A stretch of 64,000 bases of DNA from Anaspis maculata (Eukaryota; Arthropoda; Insecta; Coleoptera; Scraptiidae): contig OX421963.1 in the NCBI GenBank assembly GCA_949128115.1, forward strand, positions 88,173,602 to 88,237,601, in the 5' to 3' direction. The notes under the pieces are model-generated. The model had not been told where the DNA came from. It worked only from the letters and a program-made list of their open reading frames with translations, and made no database searches. Positions 1 through 11,600 of the stretch are shown here, piece by piece (position 1 is the stretch's first letter; each line of letters begins with the position of its first letter). The translations under genes and the position numbers were made by a program.

Positions 1-1582
1 ATGAAAGCGAGCCGGATTTTTGTATATAAGCTCAGTTAAGCATGTAGTTTAACATAGTAAAAGTCCTCAAGAATCCGGTGTGAGCTTCGGCCGTTGTGGC
101 CTCGAGAAGAACTTGAGGATCAGTTTTTCGCGTATATCTCGTGAACGAAGGCACTTAGGAAGAAACTACTCGGAAAGAAATTGTTGAAAATTTTATTGTC
201 TATAAGAAAGGTCCTCACACATTTCATCGTCAGTTCACTCCTTCTTCGTCAAAACACAAGAAAATTAAAATAATCCAGATGCTCGATGCTGAAGACTGTA
301 TGGACCTTGAGTTTTATGATGGCGGAGTGCCACCTCGTAGAGTTGTTGGTTGGTCCACTATTTCTTGATTGAAACTTGAAGCCATCAATACGAACTATGC
401 CGGCGGCATATACAGGGTGAAATAAAAATAAAAAGTTGAACATTTGTACCTCAAGAACCAAAATAGGAGAAGACATGTAAATCGCCATTAATAATTCTGA
501 TTTCATGGTCACGAAGTCATCGTAAACTTGAATCAGAAATCTTGAGCTGTTCTTGAAATATCTTCAAAAAAACTGAAGTTATTACCGAAAAAAATAATGT
601 TTTCGTCTACTCATCAGAAAAAAAGTTGACTTGTGTTTTTCCTAAAAGTAGTTGGCCTAGAGAGTGTTTTTCACTATTATTTGATTTTAAATGTTATTTA
701 TCACTGTTTCGATTCGAAACACCAAGTCTCTATTCAATATCTGAAGAATTACTGATATACGGAAAACTAGTTTTTTTTCGTAACGACTTCAGTCTTCTGA
801 AGATATGTCAGAAACGGCTCAACATATTTGATCTAAATTTACGACGACTTCATGACCATGAAATAAGAGATCTTTTTGTCGATTTATATGCCTTCACCTA
901 TTTTGGTTCTTGAGGTACATTTGTTCTAATCTTGAGGTAATTTTGTTTTAATCCACCCTGTATATGCCGCCGGCATAGTTGGTATTGATGGCAAATAGTT
1001 TCAGTCAAAACAGAATAGATCGAACAACACCTCCACCAAGTGGCACCCCGCCATCATAAAACTCAACGTCCATACAGTCTTCAGCATCGAGCATCTGGAT
1101 TATTACATGTCTTCTCCTATTTTGGTTCTTGAGGTACAAATGTTCAACTTTTTATTTTTATTTCACCCTGTATATGCCGCCGGCATAGTTCGTATTGATG
1201 GCTTCAAGTTTCAATCAAGAAATAGTGGACCAACCAACAACTCTACGAGGTGGCACTCCGCCATCATAAAACTCAAGGTCCATACAGTCTTCAGCATCGA
1301 GCATCTGGATTATTTTAATTTTCTTGTGTTTTGACGAAGAAGGAGTGGACTGACGATGGAATGTGTGAAGACCATTCTTATAGACAATAAAATTTTCAAC
1401 AATTTTTTCTTAAACACTTTCTTCCTAAGTGCCATTGTTCACGAGATATACGCGAAGAACTGATCCTCAAGTTCTTCTCGAGGCCACAACGGCCGAAGCT
1501 CACACCGGATTCTTGAGGACTTTTACTATGTTAAACTACATGCTTAACTGAGCTTATATACAAAAATCCGGCTCGCTTTCAT
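1..1582. repeat. Three-armed foldback (inverted repeat) element
   Basis: Positions 1-480 are repeated almost exactly in reverse complement at 1103-1582. Positions about 284-615 also have a more diverged reverse complement at about 770-1102. The order is therefore arm, old arm, young arm. The old pair looks like the original foldback; the near-identical outer copy looks like a later duplication or a gene-conversion tract. Both arms carry a TATACAGGGTG block (about 410 and 1168). The open frames at 249-512 minus and 1107-1334 plus are the same peptide read in the two arms and are not evidence of a gene. The left end may lie outside the window. Confidence 0.9.
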
Positions 1583-4349
1583 TTTTGTTCGCTATTTTTT
1601 CTAAAATTCCTGGACTACCAGGAGGGGCACAAATTTTATGATGGAGAGCGACGCGAAAAAAAAAATTCCCTATGCTTTTGCGCTTGGTTCCGCGTGTAGT
1701 CATATAAAATTAGGTTACAGAACAGTTCCAGCTATCTATCCATTCATAAACTGTCGATCATATTGATTGGGAACAATTAAAAAACGCTGTTGAACTTCAC
1801 ACTTGAATTGGCTCATTTCTTCGGGAGCTGTCATCCCTAGAATGACAATATCAAAAAACAAACTTTATGAATAGCTTCGGCAAATACAAATTAGTGAATG
1901 TAGATACACAGCAATGCGCAATGCAATGCAATGCAATGCTTTTGCGACAGATTCTAGTGTTTTATTATTATTGTGATATTTTGTCAGATGTTCAGTTTTC
2001 AAATCATATTCGAATTGAGTAAAAGGTGTATTCGTATTGATTCTTCGTTTATTGATAAATGAATCAAGGGGAATCGGCTACGTATGAGTATGAAACGACC
2101 ACTCACCGCGAAGTGATCCGATTATTGGATTCATAACGGTGACAATCTGAAATCAGACCGCAACTTCGAACAATCACGATTTTATCGGTCATTCATCCAT
2201 CCATTCATCCGACGACCCCTTTTCAATCTTCCGGAACTAATAAACATTTGACCCGCGCGCGCGCGCCTGTTCGAAAATGTAATTTTGCCGATGCAGCTCT
2301 AGCATCAATTATTGAAATTTCAATCAACTCCATATTATTCCGGCAATGTGTGTGCGGCCATGCAAAATCATATTTCCGCACAGTTTTACAGAATTCGATG
2401 CACTCCACGGTCATTATAATCCCTCGCAGTTTAATAATGCAGTCCATTCAACATTCCGGGTGCATTTTTGTTATGCTTGCGCCCTCCTGCCTCCTGCACT
2501 CCACAGGCTTATTGTACCTTTGCTCTCTATGCACTGCAGCCTCTAAAGCATACATACACACATAAAATTATTGAATGCACCGTAATCAGTTACCAGAATG
2601 GATATTTTAAGCCTGGGCAAGGGCACTGGTGCTCTTCAGTGCGGGATATTGTATTGACAAGTAATCAGTAACAGCCTAAACACTGCCCCATCCAACCACA
2701 ATGCCGGCCATTATTTTTGTGTGCTGCAGCCTGCATCCCACTTCTTTGTTGGCGAACAATGGGATCTCTGATTATACCCAGGCACTGAGCAGGGATATCT
2801 TTTACCATGCAGCAATACTATGGATAACATCACTAGTAGTGTGAGTAGTATTTTTCGAAAAAGCTGCTAGGCCAGAGCATCTGAAGCTGAAGTGGGACCA
2901 CCCATTTTCTAAATTAAGTTGCCGGCGTGTTTATATGCAATCTCGGCCGTGACAGGCGTGTTGTAAAAAGAGCGAACTTATGGCCTCAATTTCTTTGTTT
3001 ACACACCAACACCCCCATGTCCGTTTTAAAAACAGCTGAAACAACCCCGGGTCGGGTCTCGATATTTATGGTGTCGCACCCGATAAAGTCCTTTTCGAGT
3101 ATTTTATTTTACGAGCGGTCGTTTGCCGAAAAAAAGAGACGCGTAAATAAAAGTGAAACTGGTTCGAAGGGTTACTAAAACACATTCCACACCCTCCCAG
3201 ACACCTAATTGAAAGGGAAATTGAAGAATCTGGGTGTGTTGTGTGTGTATCTTTTTTTACTACCTACCATTTGGGTCCCGACTGTTGAGTTGTCTATTGC
3301 CAGTCAATATTAGTTCTGTAGGCTAGGATGCTTTTTCGAAGAATACGAATCGTAAATGTGTTTTGTTTGTCGAGTGTTAAATGTAAAAAAAAAATTCAGC
3401 GCGCGGCCTTATACGGGGGCGTCGTAAACGAGATTTTTTTTGAACTCCTTTGTGTAAACCCGAAGCGAAAGTGAAATTTTACAGGTTTACAGGTTCTTCC
3501 CACATCTGAACCGAATATTTTATTGCTTCTCCTGAATACACACCGCCCAAAGGGTGCGACTTATATACCTACCTGCATAGTAATTGTTATACCTTCTCAA
3601 ACAAGCATTAATATACACAAAATGTTATTGTACTTTTGTCATGCTTGTATCGTGATATTTTTATATTCCTAGTAAAAAAGCAATTCCATTTTTATCGCTA
3701 CAATGCACTCTTTTAATCTCAACTATGTAAACACGATCATAAATTTATAAATTTCAACTTTGTTGATTAAAATTGAGATTTAATGATGGGACTATTTACG
3801 ATAAGAGCAGTTTTTCACACTGTCGGAATTAATTACGAGGTTGATGGTGTTTTTAACACGTTATTGCTACATTGTTTATAATGAATGAGCTGATGAAGAA
3901 ATTGGTCTTTGCAGTTGTTAAAATATTTAGTACAAAAAGCAGTTAAAAGTTAGATAATCATAGCTTGGGGCCAGCTTGACACCTATAGCAATAGTTACTG
4001 TACCGATGGTAATTAGGCTTTGTGTAACCAAAAACGTATTTTTTTGGCAACAATGAGGTAGGTGTCATGTCGACTAGTGCGTGTAGTTTTGATATCTTAC
4101 TCTGCATGAAATGGGATAGCATCCTGCAAAAAAGCTTACGAGTTGCTTTTCCGGGAGCATTCTTATTACAATAGCCTAGTGAACACATCCAGGTTGATAA
4201 AACCTTCATAATACATTCTCTTGGGTGGTATAATATGTTTGAGGCTCATTACAAAACGTCTATTTTAGGTTGAAGTTGTTGGTCATGAAAATGGATTTTT
4301 TGAATCGACTGAAAAGCGTACTATATAATTAGGCGGTGGCGGTCGTTTT
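1583..4349. other. Non-coding stretch, no gene recognised
   Basis: Only short, mutually overlapping open frames are present. Visible features are an AATGC pentamer run near 1912-1941, a GC dinucleotide run near 2252, a short GT-rich tract near 3236-3250 and an A-run near 3386. 2.2-3.2 kb has mixed, high-complexity sequence with several TAATTA-like words. The frame at 3958-4209 minus (83 codons) is unrecognised and abuts the next foldback. Confidence 0.6.
1912..1941. repeat. AATGC pentanucleotide microsatellite
   Basis: About five near-perfect copies of AATGC in tandem. Confidence 0.8.
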
Positions 4350-5101
4350 GTTAGAAAAAATCACTAGTTAGAAAGAGCGCAAGTTGGAAATTCGAGCTTG
4401 TAGCGTTTGTTAGAAAGTATCCCAATAATACCCGAAGGCCGATCTTTGGGATATACTAGAGAACCTAAAAACACTGTCATGTTTGGATCAATCTCTTCGT
4501 TCGTGATTTTCTAACACATGCTCCTTCCAACCTGGGATCCACCGGTTAGTATCGTTGGTTAGAAGTAGTATATGTTAGGAAAATGCCACTGTAGCGTAGC
4601 TTAGAAAATTGGTCAAGTCAGGCCCGGTCCGGTCAGGCCAGGTCAGGTCAGGTCCGGTCAGGTCAGGTGAGGTCAGGTCGTGTTGTAATTGTCAGAATAG
4701 CTGGGGGTATGGAACCTAATTTCTCACAATGGTTAGTTCCCATGGCACAGATTTGATGGCATCGTCAATACATACATACTTTTGATAAATTGACCAAAGC
4801 TCGACTCAAGCTACGAACGTGTTTTCGGGAGATCAAGATCCATTTTCTAAGCTACGCTACAGTGACATTTTTTTAACATACACTACTTCTAACCACTGAT
4901 ACTAACCGGTGGATCGCAAATTAGAAGGAGCGTGTGTTAGAAAATCACGAACGAAGAGATTGATCTAACCATGACAGTATTTTCAGGTTCTCTAGTATAC
5001 CATAACAGATCGGCCTTCAGGTATTATCGGGACACTTCCTAACAAACGCTACAAGCCCAAATTTCTTACTTACGCTCTTTCCAACTAGTGATTTTTTTAA
5101 C
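4350..5101. mobile_element. Foldback element with AGGTC-rich loop
   Basis: The left arm (4350-4610) reappears in reverse complement at 4842-5101, with scattered mismatches and weaker similarity up to about 25 bp further out. The arms end in GTTAGAAAAAATCACTAGTT and contain repeated TTAGAA words. No transposase frame lies in the loop, so this is a non-autonomous palindromic element. Superfamily is unknown because no clear target duplication is visible. Confidence 0.85.
4615..4681. repeat. AGGTC/CGGTC pentamer tandem array in foldback loop
   Basis: About thirteen copies of a five-base unit, mostly AGGTC with variants CGGTC, AGGCC and AGGTG. It lies just inside the left arm of the foldback. Confidence 0.85.
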
Positions 5102-5555
5102 AGAAGGACTGTAGCCAATTAGGCCATGAAACGTGCTCAAGGCTACTTTTACGACGTATATTTTTTGGTTATTATGAAACGAAATATAAACATATCGTCT
5201 AAAATCGTCAGAAAGACGCATAAAATTGTGTTAGCTTTTCAGCCACGCAGTAGATGGGAAGGAGATGTTATTTGGTTTGATGGGACAGAATTTTTCACCA
5301 ACCAAAAGAAATACATTTTCTCCAAAATATCAATTCCTAGAGAATTCCAAATTTCACTTAATTTTCGATTTCTTTTTTCAGTCTTATGATTAACTGATTA
5401 AATACTGGTTTTGAGCTGCAGAATGGATTGCAATAAGGGAAAACTTCATTTTGCCCGCCAACAGTCACGACAAAACTGTACCACTCTCAAGAAGAATATA
5501 AAATAAATAGGTAAATGGAAAAAAAAATTTAACCTACTTTTCGGGATTTTTTTGA
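5102..5555. other. AT-rich non-coding stretch
   Basis: It contains an 87-codon open frame at 5126-5389 plus that I do not recognise. Its base composition and lack of domain-like motifs give no support for a gene. Confidence 0.4.
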
Positions 5556-5890
5556 GTCTTGCAGTTGGCTGTGCTGCTTTTGAACTATACAATTCAAGAT
5601 TCCATCAACTGTTGGGGCGGGACGTTTTCCAATTTTATATGTTCATTATTCGTCAATTGAAGTGAGACAGCAAAAAATTCACCAACTTTGCCCTATACGG
5701 GTTCAATAGGGTTCATGCCAGGTGATATGGCGGCCATAACTGAGCGATATTGTTTCTGAAAAAAAAACCTAGCGTTTACTACCGCGGCTCGGTGCAGTCG
5801 GGCATTATTATCTGTATAGATGACAGTTCATAGCTGAATTTGTTATAGGCTCCAGTCCCTCATTCAAGTAACGCGGGGTCTAAAAAAATC
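5556..5890 (-). pseudogene. Tc1/mariner-like transposase remnant
   Basis: Read on the minus strand, three frames together give the C-terminal half of a Tc1-type DDE transposase. RYLNEGLEP at about 5870 is followed by DNNARLHRAAVVNA at about 5805. Then comes an IAQLWPPY block ending in NPIEPV-like residues near 5700, and KVGEFF near 5685. In the family the D of the QDNARPH motif is the second catalytic aspartate, and the PDLNPIE region precedes the third acidic residue. At least two frameshifts and several stops break the frame, and the tail (5556-5640) decays into stops. No N-terminal DNA-binding domain is visible. It is a dead copy. An inverted fragment of the same tail lies at about 6185-6260. 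Confidence 0.8.
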
Positions 5891-6179
5891 ACTGTACACT
5901 CCTTTACACATAATAAGTCATATTTAAAAATTGAGAAGAGATAGATCAAAAATTCAAGACGGAGTATGTAGCCGCGACATGTCGCGTTTATAAGACATGT
6001 CGCAGATGATAATAGAGATAATAAACAAAATTACAGGATGACACAAGTTACTATATCAACCTGTCTAGAGTCCACGTAATGACCAGGTGGGAAACTGATG
6101 TTAGGAGTATAATTATTGTCAAAGGATGGAGTAACCAACAGTGAAGAGTTTATTACAATCGGTCATCCAGGTCAAAAAT
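5891..6179. other. Non-coding spacer
   Basis: It contains a GCGACATGTCGC palindrome near 5962 with a half copy GACATGTCGC about 20 bp on. Nothing else is recognisable. Confidence 0.4.
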
Positions 6180-6262
6180 TAGAGGCTCCCAAAGTTGGTG
6201 AATTGTTTGACCGTCCTACTTCAATTGACGACTAGTTTGGTTGGCTCTGACGCATCTTGAAA
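6180..6262 (+). pseudogene. Short inverted fragment of the Tc1-like transposase tail
   Basis: The segment reading CCAAAGTTGGTGAATTGTTT and the following CTTCAATTGACGA words match the minus strand of 5640-5690 with about one mismatch in six. The orientation is opposite to the larger remnant upstream. Only about 30 codons are recognisable, ending at TAG. It may be the other arm of a degraded palindromic Tc1-derived element. Confidence 0.4.
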
Positions 6263-6282
6263 CGTTATCAGTTTTAGACAAT

Positions 6283-8889
6283 GTAGTACGTATGAATCCA
6301 TAGTTGGGAGTTACCATGCCTGTAAAAGTTTGGCCACCCTTTTAAATTTGTTCTTTGAGACCCTTAAAGACATTTAAGAAGGGTGGCCAAAGTGAGTCTC
6401 TGGGAAGTTTTCTGCAGGACACCGGAAAGAAGATGGCAGCTCAAAAATATCGGAAACAATTATAACTCGGCCTTTAGTTGACCTACGAATGTAATTTCAA
6501 GAGTTATATTTATGTTCACCCTTCAGTTGAAAAGCATAGATAATAAAAAAATAATGTAGGGTAACAGCACCAGTAAATGAGGTGACTACATTTTTTCCCA
6601 ATATTTTGCAAGGATTTTTTCTCGACTGCACTGACTGCACCTTATGTAATGTACAATTGTTTTTTAAGGTCTTTGAAGGCAATTTAGTCATTTAGACAGG
6701 TGGCCAAAGTGAGTTACCGGAAAGTTTAACACAAGGCCCCGAAGACAAGATGGGCGACAAAAATATCGAAATTACATATTATAATTCGGCTAATATTTTA
6801 TATTCGACCTACAAATGAAATGGAAACGATCATCAATGTTTCACCTTTTATTGATGAACATGATAATTACTTAAAACTCTCAATGTAGGGTAATAGCACC
6901 AGTAGGTAGTGAATAATGAATTTCTAAAAAAAAAGTCGAGTTTTTTGCATTTTTTTTTTAACAATTTGAATCAGAGTAACTTGGGTCCTTTCGACTCTAA
7001 AATGAATACAGCTATTAGCCATTGCATCCACGGATTGCTGTATCTCTTCAGTAATGAATAGGGTAATGAATAAATCTCGGAATAGATATTGTCAGGATGT
7101 CTGAAATAATTCGAAAGTGCAGGAAAGCCAAAAAACAATGGATTGAGGAGATGTGTAAAGAAGTGGAAGATGAGTGAGAAGTAGGGAAAACTGACTTATT
7201 TTAGGGATATCGAGCCAAGTAACACTGACATCAGAAACGAGGCGGAAGATATTTTGAGCGAAAATAAAGAAAAGGCAGACAGGTGGAAGGGATACTACTT
7301 GCGATGGGAAAATTATATGAGGGACAAAAAGAATTAGAAAACGCATTAGTAGGTACTGGAAAAAGTGAGAAAAAAGGAATATATAAAAAACAGTGAAGAA
7401 AAGAAATAATGGAATAGTAGGATACCTTTTGGGACACAAAGGACTAGTTCAATATGTACTTCAGGCGGGGGGGGATGAAGAGGAACAGAGGTAGACCCAG
7501 GTAAGATCACTGCTCCTAGACAAGCAATTGGGGATGTAGGATACTTGATATTTGACCTTCAGGGGAATACGTAGGTTAGCACAGGATAGGAAGGGATGGA
7601 GGTACGCATGCAACTAGTCTTGGAAATGAGAACTTGGTGATTATGATAATGATAATGATGTCTGTCTTGATCCCCTCGTGCTATAAAACGAGCGTTTAGT
7701 TTAGTTCCAATCATTTGTTATTTGGTTGAAGATTTTGTTCACTTGTAGCTGATCATAATAATTATTTCATTCTTGTTCACTTATGACAAGAAATATCTGA
7801 CTTGTGGGATATCATAATTCTGTGTACATGGCGTACAAGCCGATAGTCTAGTTATTGTTATTTCCAATCCAGACATTTTTTATGCATGCATGCGGTCATT
7901 TCCGAGGGAAGAAGGAAGAACGCTCCAAGTATTGAGAAAAAATGCGGAATGCGATCATTTACTGGTGCTGTTACTCTACATGCAGATTTTGAAATTACCT
8001 TTATTCATAAGCAAGAGATAAAACAATAAATAATCAGACTAATTGTGATTAGTATATATTGTTTAATGGATAATCGTTTCAATTTTATTCGTAGGTCGAA
8101 TATAAGCCGACTTAACTATAATCCGATAGTTTTGACCGCCATCTTGTTTTCGGGATTCTGCAGGGAACTTCCCCGAGACTCACTTTGGCCCTAGGCAGGA
8201 CAGAGATACACTAGGTTCAGTGAGTACATTGCAAAAAACTCGATTTTTTTAGAATTTGATCATTTACTACTGGTGCTGTTACCCTACATTAAGAGTTTCA
8301 AGTGAATATTATGTTTATCAACGAAAGGTAAAATACTGATGTAATCGTTTCCATTTTATTTGTAGGTCAAATATAAAATATGAGCCGAATTATAATAATT
8401 AATTTCGATATTTTTGTCGGCCATTTTGTCTTCGGGGCCTTGTGTTAAACTTTCCGGTGGCTCAGTTTGGCCACCTGTCTAAATTACCTCCAAAGGCCCT
8501 AAAAAACAATTATATACATTACCTTAGGCGCAGTCAGTGCAGTCGAGAAAAAAGTTACAAAATATTGGGAAAAAGTTCCCTCATTTACTGGTGCTGTTAC
8601 CCTACATTATTTTTTTTTAATTATCTATGTTCTTCATCAAAAGGGTGAACATAAATAACTGTCGAAATTTCATTCGTAGGTTAACTGAAGGCCGAGTTAT
8701 AATTCTTTCCGATATTTTTGAGCCGCCATCTTGTTTCCGGTGTCCTGCAGGAAACTTCCCAGAGACTCACTTTGGCCACCCTTCTTAAATGTCTCTAAGG
8801 GTCTCAAAGAACAAATTTGAAAGGGTGGCCAAACTTTCACAGACATGGTAACTCCCAACTATAATAACACCAAGATTCATACGTACTAA
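6283..8889. mobile_element. Foldback element built from ~270-330 bp tandem monomers
   Basis: The sequence from 6283 (GTACGTATGAAT) to about 6950 is mirrored at about 8225-8889. Each arm is itself a head-to-tail array. The word GGTAACAGCACCAGTAAATG or its complement recurs near 6560, 6889, 7964, 8266 and 8583, each beside an ACTTTGGCCACC word and a CCGAGTTATAAT-like word. The left arm has two monomers and the right arm three. The unique core (about 6951-7944) has an AG-rich segment and a GATAAT run but no transposase. It is probably a non-autonomous DNA transposon or foldback element of unknown superfamily. Confidence 0.85.
6951..7944. other. Unique core of the monomer-array foldback
   Basis: This AG-rich DNA (7090-7440) gives long T-rich minus-strand frames (115 codons at 7092-7439) because purine-rich strands lack stops in complement. 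A run of nine G lies near 7467. A GATAAT microsatellite is at about 7642. No protein family is recognised. Confidence 0.5.
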
Positions 8890-10080
8890 TGAGAGCTTTA
8901 CTGAAGAAAATTACAACTCATAATGTAACGAGCGGCGATTCCCGTGCATTCCAGGGCACACCTGATTTTTCTAGACTCTTCCAATCAGGTCTCATGTATC
9001 TACAAGTGCGAAGCTCTGGACATTCCCAGAATATACGCAATGGCTTAGCGGATGAAAATTACGTGGCGACTTTAACGGCCGAGCAGCACACATCTGTCGA
9101 ATTGGCGGAGGTGCCAGATTAACCGCACGTTGGATTGACATGCGAAATGTGCAAAATTTTTCGAAAGTCGCCTAGAAACCGTATGCCGGGGTCATTGTGG
9201 AATTTGTAGTAGGACCCCTGGTCCCGTGGAGGATTCGCGAACACTAGTCGGAGGCATATACTATAAGCACCACGGATTGGCCTACACAGGAGTATTGAAT
9301 GGGAAGTGATCGAGAGCGATAGAAGGGAGTAGTACCACTAGTACCAGTAATAATCCCAAGTAAATAATTGTTGACGTGTATTTATTGTAGAACGCAGTAA
9401 TAATAAGGTAGTAATAATAAGGAAGGCAGTAAACAATAATTTTTGCCATTACCATTTTATCAACTTTCCAGACTTCTTTCCAGTTTTGTACTGTGGTTGG
9501 CTCTACTGGTTTTGAACTGCGCGGTTATTTGCGAAGAATCATTTTATTTTTAAATTGTTCCAAGGGAACCATTCTACCAGCCTCAAAAACCAAAATTTTT
9601 ATAAAATTTGATAGCTACGTGGTACATTGTAAAGAGAAACGTCATTTCGTTTGTCGACTGACAATGTAGGGCAGTTCCAGTTTCTACCAACCGCAAGAGA
9701 TCTTCAACCATCAACATCTTCCCTCTGAAATATCGACTGGTAGATGCAGAGAATTACAGATTTCACTACAATTTTTGCGATAGTTTCCAGATTAACTGTT
9801 GGTTGGCCCTACTACTTCTTGAGACGTTATTTAGCTTGCTTTGTGACAGGACAACCGTCTGACCAACCTACAATCGTCTACATGTTTCCAACAAAAAACT
9901 GAACTAGCCATTTGCGTTGTTATTTATCTCGAAAATCAGACAAAATATCCAAAAGTGACAGACTGATTGCGTAGACTGACAACTGACAAATTTTACGGCA
10001 GTGACAACATATATTTGTCTAAAAACGGTACTTCCAACGTCTCAAACAAGCTTGACGTGAGAAAAAGAGCCGTTTCGTGA
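8890..10080. other. Non-coding stretch with weak Tc1-tail echoes
   Basis: A 77-codon frame at 8889-9122 plus is unrecognised. Near 9490 and 9800 the words GGTTGGCTCTACTGG and GGTTGGCCCTACTAC resemble the Tc1-like tail near 5565 and may be very old copies. TAATAATAAGG repeats occur near 9400. Confidence 0.4.
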
Positions 10081-11600
10081 AGACGTTAAATATTAGATTC
10101 GAGCATGCCCACGCGAACAATTTCAATTTGAACTCGAGTCGCGACTCGCCAGGAACCTGCAAGAAAAGCATTCTCGAGACATTCCGACAGTTTACAGTTT
10201 AATAAAACCCACCCCATAACCGTATAAATGGCATAATGTTCGTAATAATTGCGTGATTCAAGCATATACACATGAATATAAATCCCAGCGATAAGAACTG
10301 CATTAGAGAGACACTTCAGACACTCTCTACAAGCCAGCATGCTATAGCGCACCCAGACGCAACATTGCACATTCTGGCTCTGCCGGACATATTACAATAA
10401 ATCTGCGCGAATCCTCCCGCTGTTAATAGTCCATCATCCCGCGGGAGGAAGCAAAGGGGACGGTAGCAAGAGACACTAGAAATGTCTCATTATGAACTAC
10501 TTGGAATTTAATTGTGTGCTTGAATTCGTACAACAATGAACGTCACCCCGTTCGTCTCAACTCTACTCGCTACTAGCACTAGCAGCATTATAATGAAAGC
10601 CCTGAGCGCCACCTGAGCCATCAAACAGAGAACTGGAGGGCCACTGTTTGAATTGCAAGTTTCCGGCTCAATAACCGTTCTGATTATTGCAATCCCTGGA
10701 TCTTGCAAATATTTGCTTGTAGCTTAAGGCGGGCGCAGTTCAAACAATGGGTACCACCAACAGGTATCTGATGATCAAAATAAAAAGAAATACACTAAAG
10801 AAACAACAAAAGTCAGTTTGTTGCGTTTCTACTTGACACTCGCAGACACTTCCTGATGCTTAGTAGCGTACTGTGTTCAATTACTTATTTAATCAATCAC
10901 CATTTTCTCTTACCGTACGCCAGCTTTCCCGGCGAATGTTAATCGAAGGCTTGGTCGTAAAAAAACCCACCACGCCTGGCTCATTCCCTCCACAGTCGCT
11001 CGTGAAACTCACCTGGAACAAAAATAGCAAAAATCAAAAACGAGAAAATCGATGCTTGTTATTCACTATTCACAATCAATTCGGATATAAAGCTATGTTT
11101 TATACTGTCTGAAGTCATGCCAGCTTTGTTTGTAGCGGCGAAATGTGCTGGGCGAAACAGGTGAATAAAGAGCAACTAACTGCTAATTTACGACGAAAAC
11201 TGTGGTATATTCCAGCTCGCTCGTCCGCATAGATCATGAATGCATACAAGACCATTATTTGTTTAATGCGAAAATAAACACGCAATAATTATAAACGAAT
11301 TATACTATATTCATTATGAAATAACGTGCACCGGTGGCACCAAAGTGCCTGCAGAGTTCTTGCATCTGGGCCAAGCACAAACAACTTAATTGCACCATTG
11401 GTGCATTGGACACTCTGGACGGACGAGTGGCCGGTTGGTTGGCTGCTTGTGCATGATGTGAAAATTTTAGATATTGCTCTTTAACACCGCCGAATTAATT
11501 CCGTGAGGCTCCGAAATTGCCCGCATAAATTGCCGGTAATTACTGAAAATCGCCCGGGTTCCCAGAATTGCCCGGTCAGCGCTATAAAGTTAATAAAAGC
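10081..11600. other. High-complexity, repeat-poor island (possible regulatory DNA)
   Basis: Composition changes here. Mixed-complexity sequence has few homopolymers, many short GC-containing words (TTGCCCGGTCAGC, TTGCCGGTAATT) and homeodomain-type AATTAATT words near 11495. No long frame is convincing: those at 10086-10370 and 10508-10708 minus are unrecognised. Such islands between transposon-dense DNA often mark conserved non-coding elements. That is inference only. Confidence 0.4.
10914..11012 (-). other. Candidate minus-strand exon bounded by splice-like sites
   Basis: On the minus strand a T-rich tract ending TTTTTGTTCCAG (an acceptor-like site) is followed at 11012 by GTGAGTTTCACGAG. 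CGTACG then meets GTAAGAG (a donor-like site) at 10914. The 99-base interval is open in phase 0 for 33 codons (starts VSFTSD, ends RRESWRT). In the phase shared with the similar site at 33521 it would read GEFHERLWRE and then stop at 10981. I cannot name a protein. The shared GTGAGTTTC could also be a chance repeat or a donor on another transcript. Confidence 0.22.

Noticed and set aside
2248..2671. Cluster of overlapping frames at 2.2-2.7 kb
   Set aside because: Several frames are open at once on both strands, none resembles a known protein, and codon use is unremarkable.
4615..4681. Telomeric repeat (TTAGG-type)
   Set aside because: The unit is AGGTC and not TTAGG, the tract is under 70 bp, and it lies inside a foldback loop.
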